From assembly GCA_006503535.1 (NCBI GenBank), contig QYRS01000012.1:1-64000 (forward strand): a stretch of DNA of 64,000 nucleotides, written 5' to 3'. The translations under genes were made by a program, and so were the position numbers. This DNA is from Arthrinium phaeospermum. Its lineage: Eukaryota > Ascomycota > Sordariomycetes > Amphisphaeriales > Apiosporaceae. The notes under the pieces were generated by a model. It saw only the letters and a program-made list of their open reading frames with translations, made no database searches and was not told the DNA's origin. The stretch's first letter is position 1; the number at the start of each line of letters is the position of its first letter. Shown here in pieces: positions 22,982 to 33,957 of the stretch.

Positions 22982-25516
22982 TCAGAAAGGGGAATTGACA
23001 ACATCATCTCTGCCCAGCTTGTAACGGCCACTGTTCAGGTTACCGACCCGTCCCGAGTCCCGCCGGGGCGTGCTGCGGGTTACCGGACCGGCAATGCTCT
23101 GCCTCGTAGGTTTTTTCAGCTGTTGCTTGCCGACCATCGAGACTTCGTTGGGCAAGGCAACGAGCACATTCTCATCAGTGCCGAACTTGAAGTCATCCGC
23201 CTTGACTTCTTCTGTGTAGCGCTTGATGAAGTAAGGGGCCTTGTGTCCGCGGAGAACCCTCCGCATATTCCAGTTGATGATGTACGGGCCTGTGGCAGAA
23301 ATAATGGATGTCTCCTCGCCGGCATGACCAGTGTTGAAGCGCGCAGGGGTAAAGGTGACTGGTTTACCTGTCTCGTAGGCGAATTGGGCCACGTGCTCGG
23401 GCGTCAAGGCGAGGCGGCGAGGTTGTGGCTTGGAGTCGGCAGCGAAGGATTTCTCAAAGCCGAGTTTGCCTTCGTTCTTGCCAGACTTTTGCATGGCATC
23501 GACCAAGAGGAGATAGGTTCGGCAAGTCGCAAGCACCCAACGACCATCTGCCGATACGTCGAGACCAAGAATGGCCTCCCCCAACGCTGGAATATGCGTC
23601 TTCGCATTGATACCCAGACGATCAAAGAGGCGGACATCTCCCTTATTGGAGGCAACAGCAACATAACCCTTCTCAGTGGTGGAAATAGCACTGAAATCGT
23701 TTTTGGAAGCATACTGTTTCAGCTGAGAGTCGACGAGCTTGTTGCCGGCAAGGCGTGGGTCAACACGGAACAGGGAGTTGCTGCCAATGCCAAGGAACGT
23801 AGGCTCGTGAGTCATCTGGGCGAACTTGTTCTCGGGGGCAAATGTTACGACGGGAATGTCATCGTGTACATTCCACTCGTCGACGACCTTGCCGTATTCA
23901 AGATCCATCCGGTAGAGTTTGTTGGGATCCTTGTCATTTTGCAAAATCATATTGCGATCCTCGTTGTGCAGCATGACCTTCTTCGGGCTGAACAGAGTGC
24001 CCTTGGGCGTCTCAATCTTAGAGATGTTGGTAGAGAACTCCAGGTTATTGGCGGGTGTGTGCTTGAAGACACCGATTTGACTGCCACGCACGACAAAGGA
24101 GCGGTCGTGTTTGTAACCGACGGCAATCGCCTTGTTGGTGTTACCGTCCTTGGGTTGCGTCTCGACATCGTCCTGCTCCTCGTCGGGGTCATACTCCTCA
24201 CTCCTGATGCCGACTTCTTCCTCCTCCTCTTCATCGGCTTCGGCCTCCTCGCGCTCCTCCTCCTCCGCCTCCTCTTCCTCATCCTCAGCAGGGGCGTCCT
24301 CCATAGTAAGATCCTCGAAAGCATCTAGGACATACTGGCGTTCCTGGTCCTTGACCTTGGTCCACTTGATTTCGTTAAGCTGTTCCCACAAGGCCCGCAT
24401 TAAGCCTTCTTGGAACTTTTCGAGCGTTGCTTGGTCTTTAAAACGCAAAAGCCACGAGTAGGCCGAGCCATCTTCAGTAAACTGGTTGAAGATGAACGAG
24501 AGGAACTCGAAATTGAACACAGGATTGATGTCGGCGACGACAGGGATGCCGAGCCATTCACGTTCTTTGCTGGCAACATGTAGCCAGTATTGCCAGTTGC
24601 CAATGTCCGACACCTGGGCGGTAACGGACGAGTCTTGCAAAACGAAAGCCCCCGAAGGGAAATCAAAGAAGTGAAGTTCACCGATTTCCATTGTCAGTAT
24701 CTCGAGCGGCTCGGGCTGTGGTGCCGCTACAGGCGGGCCCATGTCCTGCTCTTGCTCAGGAGCCCTGACCTCTCGCTCCTGGCGTTCGGGTTCCGGCTCA
24801 GGATCACCCTGGGCCAGCATTTCGGCAATGGGGGTCTGAGTGGGCGAGTCGCGCTTCACAGCTATGTTGGCTGCGGCCTTGGAGTTGCTGTTGTTGATGT
24901 TGGGGAACATCTCGTCGGAGTCAAAGGTTCGGCCGATGGTGGGGCTGTGGATGGGGCTGGCTTGCGGGATGGGCTGCTCGTCCTCGAACTCAAACTGGAA
25001 AAGGTCGTCTTCGGAAGCGGTCGTATGGGGTTTTCGGTACTTGCGCTCGTACTGGCACTGTTTAGCGATGCGATCGAACGAGGCGACTTGGTTTGCTGAA
25101 ACGGTGCCGTCGCAGACGAATTCGAACAGGTCGCCTATATCCCCGCTGAGATCCTTCCAGGCGAGTATGTTCTCGGATCCCTCCCTGCTTTCGACACGAA
25201 AATGCAAGGCCTCGTCCAGGAGGAAGGTTTTTTCGTCACGCTCGGTGGTAAGGGCATCAATCTCGGCATCCTCTCCTTCCTCGTCGGCTAGTAGTTCGGC
25301 CTCGCCTTCCTCGTAGACCCTTTGGACAACCAGTTGGTATTGGAAATCCTGGCCGGTTCGTCGGATGCGGGCAGTAGCATCCTTGAAGATGAGTTCCGAG
25401 TAGCCCTTGGGGGAGAGCGGGCGGACCAGGTACAGCTGGCCTTGAGGGAGTTCTATCATGGACTCCTGGCTGTTGCTGCCAAAGAGGAGCTTGCCCACAT
25501 TCTTGAGCACAAACAT
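22982..25516 (-). CDS. VID27: VID27-family protein (vacuolar import and degradation)
   Basis: A single open exon of 844 residues starting at a true ATG. The N terminus (MFVLKNVGKLLFGS) and the PH-like core match fungal VID27. The C-terminal third (KKVMLHNEDRNMILQND onwards, with GLDVSADGRWVLATC) is the beta-propeller-like VID27 domain. In between lies a strongly acidic, probably disordered tract of Glu and Asp around residues 400-445 and a shorter Pro/Glu stretch near 245-270. In yeast the gene was found in a screen for vacuolar degradation of fructose-1,6-bisphosphatase; its biochemical role is poorly defined. The length is close to the family norm. Long open frames on the opposite strand are composition shadows. 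Confidence 0.93.
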   Translation of the reverse strand: MFVLKNVGKLLFGSNSQESMIELPQGQLYLVRPLSPKGYSELIFKDATARIRRTGQDFQYQLVVQRVYEEGEAELLADEEGEDAEIDALTTERDEKTFLLDEALHFRVESREGSENILAWKDLSGDIGDLFEFVCDGTVSANQVASFDRIAKQCQYERKYRKPHTTASEDDLFQFEFEDEQPIPQASPIHSPTIGRTFDSDEMFPNINNSNSKAAANIAVKRDSPTQTPIAEMLAQGDPEPEPERQEREVRAPEQEQDMGPPVAAPQPEPLEILTMEIGELHFFDFPSGAFVLQDSSVTAQVSDIGNWQYWLHVASKEREWLGIPVVADINPVFNFEFLSFIFNQFTEDGSAYSWLLRFKDQATLEKFQEGLMRALWEQLNEIKWTKVKDQERQYVLDAFEDLTMEDAPAEDEEEEAEEEEREEAEADEEEEEEVGIRSEEYDPDEEQDDVETQPKDGNTNKAIAVGYKHDRSFVVRGSQIGVFKHTPANNLEFSTNISKIETPKGTLFSPKKVMLHNEDRNMILQNDKDPNKLYRMDLEYGKVVDEWNVHDDIPVVTFAPENKFAQMTHEPTFLGIGSNSLFRVDPRLAGNKLVDSQLKQYASKNDFSAISTTEKGYVAVASNKGDVRLFDRLGINAKTHIPALGEAILGLDVSADGRWVLATCRTYLLLVDAMQKSGKNEGKLGFEKSFAADSKPQPRRLALTPEHVAQFAYETGKPVTFTPARFNTGHAGEETSIISATGPYIINWNMRRVLRGHKAPYFIKRYTEEVKADDFKFGTDENVLVALPNEVSMVGKQQLKKPTRQSIAGPVTRSTPRRDSGRVGNLNSGRYKLGRDDVVNSPF

Positions 25517-27048
25517 TATTCGCGGTTGCCTCGAAGCTGATCAATGCACAAAGGTTGACGGGAGATGGGGTATGAATGTGGACAGCTGAGTTGTGCGGGG
25601 CAGACGTTTATCGTGGGATTTTTTGTTTCCTTGGATTGTTTTGATTGATGCATCCACAAAGGCCGTCACAACAATTTCGGGTGCAATGTCGACATGGGCG
25701 AAGGAGGGATGGATCAAGAGGAAGAGCCCAGCAGCACGAAATGCATCAAGATTCAACCAACATTAGGCTCCACGCAGAGAACCTAAGGGTTATGTAGATG
25801 TTGTAGTGGTGTTCTGCTGATCGTTTAGTGGCTCGCCAACCAGGTACAGTAGATGGGCTTGGACTGACTGTCATGAGGCAGAAACGTCATACCACGGGCA
25901 GGGAGAAATGGGTGCTAATAAATTGAATAAAATCGGACGAAGCGCTTTTGGCAGGTGGGGGGTGGGCTTTTAGGTTTCGCCTTTGAGGAAGGCTACAGTA
26001 TGTACATGGCAGGAGGTACCTTGCCAACTTCCAATGCTTCAGGTATTGGAGGCTGCCAGGCAGTGAGTGACGCCACTATCATACACCAACAACTCTTGTC
26101 TAGCAGCAATCAAGGCGGCCGGGGCTTTGTCCATGTCCTGCTTGCATGTGTCTCACACATACAGTAGGAGGCACCTTAGACATCATGTTTGATGCCCAAG
26201 GATCCTTGATACGGCTAGACCGTATTTAGGGGGAGAATTCCCCAGCTTACAGTAGCAGTAGACCTATGTAGTTCGTCACCTCAATAGAATCGACTTTCCT
26301 AGTAGCTCCCGTATCAGAACCTTGGTTGCCGGATCATAGTTGCGATCAATTACAGGCTCAACGCATGACGTTGTAGAGTGGCGTTTGGAACAAAACCGTC
26401 ACCTTTGCAGATAGAAAGTGTCCCAGGAGATAGTTTGCAAATGCGCGAGTAAACATGGGGGGCAGCGTAAGTATACGTATGTTCTTAACACGGGCGAGCG
26501 ATATTCCGAGGATACTGACCTTCATCAGCAACGTTACCTCGGAGCATCTGGATCCAGCTGGACTGCTTAACATTTTCGGTTTTGTGTAGTTATCCATTAT
26601 GAACACCGTCTACAACGGCGCCAATAAACGGCTGCACTTCTGAAAGATGAACTTGACGTTATTCAAGCAAGGAGAAACCAGGTAAAGAATCCAGATTGGG
26701 GCAAGACAATGAGACGATCGGGGCTGGGATGGCACTGATGTGGCATCTGAGTGGTACGGCGAATTCGGCGACATGTGCCCGAATGATTGATTGAGCAGCA
26801 AGGAGCGGTTGCGACGCCCCTAGTGGATCAACCGCAGCTCATTGGCTCCTTCTTTCTTACTGCTCCTTCAGGCGGCAAATTCTCCAGTTGATTGGACGGA
26901 ATCCTCGCTACAGGTACCCAGTTGACCGACTGTCAAGCTGTCCCTCCCAACGTCAACGTCAACTCATCAACCCGGTAGTCAATTCATCAACTTCTGTGTA
27001 TGCGAAACAGGGAAAGCCACATATCATTCCTCCATGTTATAACCTGCC
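25517..27048. other. Divergent intergenic region VID27/prenylcysteine lyase
   Basis: The 1.5 kb should contain both promoters. An AGGTACCT palindrome lies at 26,014-26,021. Short open frames are present but none has a convincing start, splice pattern or family match. Confidence 0.55.
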
Positions 27049-29003
27049 ATGCATCTTTTGCAATCACTCGGCGTTCTTGCAGCCGTAACAGGATTTGCGC
27101 CTGCGTTTGCCGCTGACGCTGGCGCCAAGCCTGTGAAACAAGTGGCTGTTATCGGTGAGTAATTGACTTATATATGAAAAGCACCGTAGTCTAGGAAATC
27201 GCAATATCACTCCCAACACCTCGTTCTTCACGTCTGGGTTGACCGCAACTTTGAAAGCTCACAAACTAGCCATCGTCGCTGATACATGCATCGTGTGGTC
27301 TAGGTGCCGGGGCTGCCGGGGCTTCGACGGCTTATCACCTTCACAGGTACGCTGAAGAAGCGGGTATTGCCATCAACATCACCATTTTCGAGAAGAGCAG
27401 CCGTGTCGGCGGACGCACACTCACGGTCAATGCGCATGACAACCCCCATTCACTTGTAGAGCTAGGAGCTTCCATATTCGTAAAGGTCAACCACATTCTA
27501 TGGAATGCCACCGATGACTTCAACCTCAGCCGCATCAATCCCGGCCTCGACGAAGATGGGCTTCTTGGCATCTGGGATGGCGACAGCTTCGTCTATACTC
27601 AGGACTCCGAGTCTTGGGGCTGGTGGAGTCTGGCCAAGCTCTTCTGGAAATACGGCACAGCCCCATACCATGTCAACAACCTTGTCCAGCAGACTGTAGG
27701 GACCTTCTTGAAGCTATATGAGAAACCCTATTTCCCATTCCGCTCTTTGACTACTCGGGCCTTTGAACTCGATCTTGTCAAGGTGACTGGTGTCACGGGC
27801 GCCCAGTTCTTGGCCGCAAACAAGGTATGTTTCATGGTCTGGTTTGCTCATAGACTCCTGCTGACTCTCAACGAGCTTGATGGCCCGTTTGCGCATGACA
27901 TTGTGCAGGCAGCATCGCGGGTAAACTACATGTCTAACCTAGCCTATATCCATGGGTTAGGTGCCATGGTAAGATGTCCTCTCAACCTTTCCAAAGAAAA
28001 AAAAAATTACCTTCTCGCCCTGACTGGAAGTCCCTAGGTTTCGATGGCCCCCGAAGGAGCAAAATCCGTCGTCGGGGGTAACTGGCGGATCTTTGCGAGC
28101 ATGATTGAGAGCTCCAAAGCCTATCTTAACCTCAACACAACTGTCGCGTCAATCGCCCGGGAGAACACCAAAGACGGCGATGACGGTGTTTCCAAGTTCA
28201 TCATTAAAACATCCAACACCAGCTCAGCAGAACCCGGCAAGGTTGTGCGACAGCCCGTTCACTTTGACGACGTCGTCATCGCAACCCCGTGGCAGTTCAG
28301 CGACATTGAAGAAGAGGGCGATGTGATCCAGCAGCCAATCGAGCCTGTTCCGTATGCTACACTGCACGTGACGCTCTTCTCCTCGCCCTTTCGATTCAGT
28401 CATCAATACTTCAACCTCGACCCGGCGGCCCCAGTGCCCAACTCGGTACTCACCACTCTCGCCGATGACGATGATGCCAAACCCGGCTCCGGGGGTGCTG
28501 GCAAGGCCGGCTTCTTCTCGGCGACACAGGTGAAAAAAGTCACCAATCCTAAGACGTTGGGCGAAGAGTATATCTACAAGATCTTCTCCCCTGAAGCCGT
28601 CACTTCGGATTTCTTGTCGTCGCTTCTGGGCGTCAAGGTGCCCGAGACCTTTGTTCGCACACCAGAGACAACAAATGACGGAGAGGATGCCGATTTTGAG
28701 ACAATCGATCCGATTTCATGGTACCACCCAGCTGTGTTCCATCCCTACCCGCAGAAGCTCCCGCGCGTTACCTTCCAGGACCCAATACTCAGCAGGGGCT
28801 TGTATTATACTTCGGGCATGGAGTCCTTCATATCAACCATGGAGACGTGCGCATTGATGGGCAAGAATGTTGCGAGACTGGTCGTCGATGACTATGTCGG
28901 TGTGTCCAATGCGGAAGGAGAGAATGCCAGCGCCGGCTTCAAGCATGATGACGTGCAGGTAGTCCTAGGCGGGACGCAAAGTGTCGCTACTGACGAGCTG
29001 TGA
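27049..29003 (+). CDS. Prenylcysteine lyase/oxidase-like flavoprotein
   Basis: Four exons (27049-27154, 27304-27824, 27876-27968, 28038-29003), 561 residues. Family members cleave the thioether of farnesyl- or geranylgeranyl-cysteine released from degraded prenylated proteins, using FAD and oxygen to give cysteine, a prenyl aldehyde and peroxide. The first 22 or so residues form a signal peptide (LGVLAAVTGFAPAFA), so I infer a secretory or vacuolar location. A dinucleotide-binding GAGAAG follows directly, then FEKSSRVGGRT and VELGASIF, both typical of the family. The C-terminal half contains ASRVNYMSNLAYIHGL and GGNWRIFASM, which match the prenylcysteine lyase domain. The third intron is only 51 bases. 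A general amine oxidase is less likely because of these two blocks. Confidence 0.85.
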
Positions 29004-29614
29004 GATGCAAGATGTTGAAGCGGGAGTCTCGCTTGCCCGTAATCTGTACCTCCCACCGCTTCGATAGGAAGCTGTGAAGGGTCGGGTCGGGTCGGAAAGA
29101 TTTGAGACTTCCAATGGCATGGCATGGCTGGGATTTTTGACCCTTGTACGGAGTAGAACAACAATAACCAGGCGGTTTCTTTAATCTCTACATTCACTTC
29201 AAGATAGGATACCCAATGTCGTTTTGTCGTATACGTACGTGCTCCTTTTGGTTTAATTGCCTCCTTTAATCTGTTGGTGTTAGATATATCAATGTAAGAA
29301 CCTTAGGTACCTACCTAGGTATGTCCTAAGTACATAGGTACCTGATTGAGGGGCAGTTTCCACTGGTAGTACTCGGTGCTCACAACTGGCAGAGCTCCTG
29401 TGACGGGCCGACAGCAACCGAACCAAGCTGCAGGTACGCCATGCTGGGCTGAGCGGGCAGAAAAAGTTGGAGGGACAAGCTCCAGTCCTTCCTTCACTCG
29501 GGCTAAGAATTGGTCGTGATAAGTTGGGGGTCCTTTGGATAACGAAAACCAATTCTACACATTTCACCCACCGCTTCACCACCAACAGCAAGCAGCCCAT
29601 TTTGAACTCCCATC
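29004..29614. promoter_or_regulatory. CCT6 upstream region with AGGTACCT cluster
   Basis: Between the stop of the prenylcysteine lyase gene and the CCT6 start. The 44-base stretch 29,301-29,344 packs two AGGTACCT palindromes (29,305-29,312 and 29,336-29,343) plus the related CCTAGGT and CCTAAGTAC words, about 270 bases before the ATG. Function unknown. Confidence 0.45.
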
Positions 29615-31485
29615 ATGTCTGCTGCCCAACTTCTGAACCCCAAGGCCGAGTCCCGGGTGCGTACATACATGTCCTTCCCCACCACAGACCGTTGCGTCCC
29701 CCCAGCTAACCTAACCTCACGGATCATAGCGGCGGGGTGAAGCTCTGAAGGTCAACATCAGTGCGGGAGAGGGTCTTCAAGATGTCCTCAAGTCCAACCT
29801 GGGCCCTCTTGGCACCATCAAGATGTATGCACACCCTCTCTGTGACCCTCGTTATGCTCGATCCAGCAGTGCAGACTGGCCACCGCTGCCGCCTGATCAT
29901 GAACATCCCGCTGACCAAATGCAACTTGCAGGTTGGTCGATGGCGCCGGCCAAATCAAACTCACCAAAGATGGCAACGTGCTGCTACGAGAGATGCAGAT
30001 CCAGAACCCGACCGCCGTTATGATCGCCCGAGCTGCCACCGCCCAAGACGACATCTGCGGTGATGGCACCACTTCCGTGGTGCTGTTGGTTGGAGAGTTA
30101 TTGAAGCAGGCGGACCGATACATCGCCGAAGGTTTGCACCCGCGCATCATCACCGAGGGTTTCGAGATCGCCAAGAACGAGTCCCTCAAGTTCCTCGACT
30201 CATTCAAGCTGGCCAAGGAGGTCGACCGCGAGCTCCTTCTCTCCGTCGCCCGTACCTCCCTTTCGACCAAGCTTAACTCGACCCTCGCCAGCAAGCTGAC
30301 CCCCGATATTGTCGACGCCGTACTGGCGATCTACCAGGCTCCCGCGAAGCCCGACTTGCACATGGTGGAGATCATGAAGATGCAACACCGCACCGCCTCG
30401 GACACACAGCTCATCCGCGGTCTGGCTCTGGACCACGGCCCAAGGCACCCTGACATGCCCAAGCGGGTCGAAAACGCCTTTATCCTGACGCTGAACGTGA
30501 GCTTGGAATACGAAAAGTCGGAGATCAACTCGGGATTCTTCTACTCGAGCGCCGACCAGCGCGACAAGCTGGTGGAGAGCGAGCGAAGATTTGTCGACGC
30601 CAAGCTGAAGAAGATTGTAGAGCTGAAGAAGGAGGTGTGTGGCAACGACCCCAAGAAGGGATTTGTCATCATCAACCAGAAGGGCATCGACCCGTTGTCT
30701 CTCGATGTGCTGGCGAAGAACGGCATCTTTGCCCTGCGAAGGGCCAAGCGGAGAAACATGGAGCGCCTGCAACTCATCTGTGGTGGTACTGCACAGAACA
30801 GCGTCGAGGACCTGACACCCGACATCCTTGGTTGGGCCGGCCTGGTTTACGAGCAGCAGTTGGGCGAGGAGAAGTACACCTTCATTGAAGACGTCAAGGC
30901 TCCCAAGTCAGTGACCCTGATGATCAAGGGGCCCAACCAGCACACCATTGCCCAGATTACGGATGCTGTCCGAGATGGTCTGCGCAGTGTCTATAACATG
31001 ATTGTGGACAAGAGTGTGGTGCCCGGTGGTGGTGCTTACCAAGTCGCCGTTGCCGCCCACTTGAAGAGCGATGCTTTCAAGAAGACGGTCAAGGGCAAGG
31101 CGAAGTGGGGGGTTGAGGCCTTTGCTGATGCGATGCTTATTATCCCCAAGACCTTGGCTGCAAACGCTGGCCACGATATCCAGGATGCTCGTAAGTGCAC
31201 ATCATTCCAAAACAGCCCTTCTTCTACGTGCTAACAATCGTGACAGTGGCGTCTCTTCAAGACGAACACGCCGATGGCCAAGTTGTCGGCCTCGATCTCA
31301 TCTCAGGACAGCCGATGGACCCCACACTGGAAGGCGTCTACGATTCATTCCGAGTTCTGAGAAACTGTGTTGCATCATCGTCAAGTATCGCATCTAACCT
31401 GCTGCTGTGCGATGAGATGCTCAAGGCGAGGCAGATGGGCCGACAGGGCGGTCCAGGCCCGGGAATGGATGGGCCAGAGGAATAA
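29615..31485 (+). CDS. CCT6: Cytosolic chaperonin TRiC/CCT zeta subunit
   Basis: Four exons (29615-29656, 29730-29824, 29932-31190, 31247-31485), 544 residues, the expected size. It is one of eight subunits of the TRiC/CCT ring that folds actin, tubulin and other cytosolic proteins using ATP. Signatures: [14 protein letters not shown] and the GDGTTS nucleotide loop (89-94) in the equatorial domain, the apical domain around [20 protein letters not shown], and [12 protein letters not shown] near the C terminus. Sequence features such as [21 protein letters not shown] point to zeta rather than other subunits. Two short 5' introns split the conserved N terminus, a common fungal arrangement. Confidence 0.95.
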
Positions 31486-31837
31486 ATGAACCATGAGATA
31501 CCCATTGTATTCTAGACGCAAAACGGAGTTTGCCATAGATGTAAACATGGTTGCCCTTGGTTGACACATTCCATTGTCCCTTTGCTTGATACATAATACA
31601 TGATGTGTCGCTTTACGGGCACAATGCTGGTTGGTAATCACCCTCCCTAGCGTAGATGGCTGCAACCCATGTCCAAGGGCAGTCCGCCTTGGTGGCTCCT
31701 GGGTAAATTGATGATCTCGAGATCCATGATTGTCTTGCCCCTAATCTCTTGGAGAAAACAATAATACCAACTCCCCGAGAACTTTTTGTCTGTTTCCTTA
31801 AGATGGCTGCAAAACAACAAAGGTAGCGTTACATACA
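31486..31837. other. Intergenic region CCT6/amidoligase
   Basis: These 352 bases hold the CCT6 3' flank and the upstream region of the amidoligase-like gene. No motif or gene is evident. Confidence 0.5.
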
Positions 31838-33586
31838 ATGGACTTCTATAAAGCAGTGCTTTTCCTTCCATTTGATGGCCTTCCTATGTGCAATACTGCA
31901 TTGCTTGTTCTCTTACAAAACCGTGCCAAGGGTCGTCTCATACCTTTGCAACAACTACCAGGCAAAGGACATCATTATCATCATATGAAACCGACGAATC
32001 CGCTCACAGGTATGTCATCCGTCGTAGCGAACACCACCCCCCTCACAATAGGGGCTGAGGCTGAAGGCATCTTGCCAGTGGTTGACGAGCACGCTGTGAG
32101 AAGTACCTCGATACATATTCAGCAGATCCAGCCATTATTGATAAGACCAGGGATTCGGTCTGAACCAGGGGAAGAAGGAGAAGGCGTTGACAGCGATGAC
32201 TCAGAATACCAGGCAGCACTGCAGGATTGGTTGTTTCAAGAAATCAGGCGGTCCCTTGCGAATCATGTTGGCGTCTACTTGAACGAGCTAGGCGACAGCA
32301 CCAAGGTGAACGTGCAGAGCGTCCATACGGCCGGCGGGGATGCCCTGTATTATGGCTGGCGCGTGGTGGAAGAGTCGACGGCGAAAATTCCCGTCGACAA
32401 ATGGAGAGAAATGTGCCACGACGGGGTGAATTATTTAGGCTTCGAGCTGCTGACTCCGGCAATGCAGTTTAACGACCAGAGCCTCGAGGAGGTCGCTGCG
32501 GTCTACCGCCACCTCAGCGAGGCCCCCGGCTTCCGACCAGGCCCCCTGATACCTGAAACGTGTGGCTATCATGTCCATGTGGGCGTGGGCTCGGAGCGCT
32601 TCTCGCCGCATCAGGCGAGGCGGCTCGGATGCGTCGCGTACGCTGCGGGCCGCCTGCTGACGCAGCTGCTGCCCAGTTCCCGCAAAGGAAACCCCCATTC
32701 GAGGATGAATCGCTATTATTCTTTCCTTGCACACGGCGAGGACGCTGACTTTGCTTGTATGCAGGTCCGAATCCTGGCCCAAAGCCAAGACCCGAAGGAG
32801 GAAGACGCAGGCTTTGGGGTAAACGGCGGCGCGGACGAGTCCCCGCTCCCCGAGAGCGCCGAACCGTATTTATCTTCTGGGCCGCTCGAGTTCTCGTGGG
32901 AGGAGACTAGAAAGGAGGAGGAGGAGGAGGAGGGTGATGCACCCCCGCGGTTCACCCGTAAGTTGCCGCGCGGGTCGCTACCGTCCGAGATCATCAGCCC
33001 AGAAGCCTTCTTCTACACCAGCTCAACAGAGGTAAGTCGCTCCACAGCACTCCAAGCCCCTGGCCGCCCCGACAGCACCGAGACGCCGCCGCCGGCCAGC
33101 ATCGCGGATGCCGTGGACGTGTTGATGCGCTGCCCGAGCGCGGCGGCTGTGGCGCAACTGATGCGACCGGGCCGCTTGGGCGTGAGCTTCAATAACTACA
33201 CCTCGCCGGCCGTGGTGTTCATGCCGCAAAAGCCGACCATCGAGTTCAGGCAGCTATCTGCGACCTTCAACGCCGACGCCGCCTGCGCTTGGATACGCGT
33301 CACGGCCCAGCTGTGCCGCGTGGCCATTGATTGGCCATGGGAAGATCTCAACAAGCTGTTGCGGCGTTGTGCCTTGGGTGAGACGGAGCCCGAAAAGTAC
33401 GACGTCCTCGACCTGCTAGTGGACATAGGTTGCGCCGACCAAGCGGCGTTGATCCAGGACATGATTATCGACCCGCCGGCGGGCAGCCCGTTCGCGCGGT
33501 TGAACGAGCCAGACGACGGCGGGCAGCAGCCTGGAATCGGCGGCAATGACACAAGCACTGGACGGTTCGAGATCCAACTGCCTTAG
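31838..33586 (+). CDS. Putative amidoligase (Amidoligase_2-like)
   Basis: A single open exon of up to 582 residues. The conserved part begins at TIGAEAEG, so the ATG at 31,985 or 32,012 may be the real start. The Amidoligase_2 family shares the glutamine-synthetase/glutamate-cysteine-ligase fold and is predicted to form amide bonds using ATP. Expected blocks appear in order: GAEAEG (metal-binding acidic pair), YLGFELLTPAM, CGYHVHVGVG (paired His) and PTIEFRQLSATF near the C terminus. A Glu-rich low-complexity stretch (about residues 365-372) interrupts the domain. A GTAAGT at about 33,030 lies in frame and could mark an unneeded intron. The substrate is unknown, and no neighbouring gene suggests one. 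Confidence 0.75.
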   Translation: MDFYKAVLFLPFDGLPMCNTALLVLLQNRAKGRLIPLQQLPGKGHHYHHMKPTNPLTGMSSVVANTTPLTIGAEAEGILPVVDEHAVRSTSIHIQQIQPLLIRPGIRSEPGEEGEGVDSDDSEYQAALQDWLFQEIRRSLANHVGVYLNELGDSTKVNVQSVHTAGGDALYYGWRVVEESTAKIPVDKWREMCHDGVNYLGFELLTPAMQFNDQSLEEVAAVYRHLSEAPGFRPGPLIPETCGYHVHVGVGSERFSPHQARRLGCVAYAAGRLLTQLLPSSRKGNPHSRMNRYYSFLAHGEDADFACMQVRILAQSQDPKEEDAGFGVNGGADESPLPESAEPYLSSGPLEFSWEETRKEEEEEEGDAPPRFTRKLPRGSLPSEIISPEAFFYTSSTEVSRSTALQAPGRPDSTETPPPASIADAVDVLMRCPSAAAVAQLMRPGRLGVSFNNYTSPAVVFMPQKPTIEFRQLSATFNADAACAWIRVTAQLCRVAIDWPWEDLNKLLRRCALGETEPEKYDVLDLLVDIGCADQAALIQDMIIDPPAGSPFARLNEPDDGGQQPGIGGNDTSTGRFEIQLP

Positions 33587-33957
33587 GACAGCAGTTTGGC
33601 CGAGAGGGTAAAATAGGTAAGAGCGCTGCAGTGTTCCCAAAAGTAAGATGCCCCCATTGAATATTGCATAGCATACCCCCATTTTAGTCCGATTGCGCAG
33701 TGAGAACCGGTACTATTAGTCCCCTCTAAGCCGGTATATGCTATCAAAGGAGTACTGTCAAAGGATATCCCTCTTTATCCCCCAAAGATAGGATAATGCC
33801 CGGCCGCTAGCAAAAACCCATGGCCCAGCCTAGACCTAAGCTGAATTCCAGCCACCATTGCTCCAATGCCCGTGACTCCATTTTCTCTACACCCCGACGT
33901 TCCTCGTCACTGTTACACACACACATATATATAAATACATTGGACATCTGGGTCGTG
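33587..33957. other. Convergent intergenic region, amidoligase/DUF7726 gene
   Basis: These 371 bases hold the 3' flanks of two convergent genes. I see nothing else apart from a short CA/TA run near 33,917-33,935. Confidence 0.5.

Noticed and set aside
23123..24328. 401-codon plus-strand open frame within VID27
   Set aside because: Antisense to a conserved gene; its Leu-rich stretches are the complement of the acidic tract.
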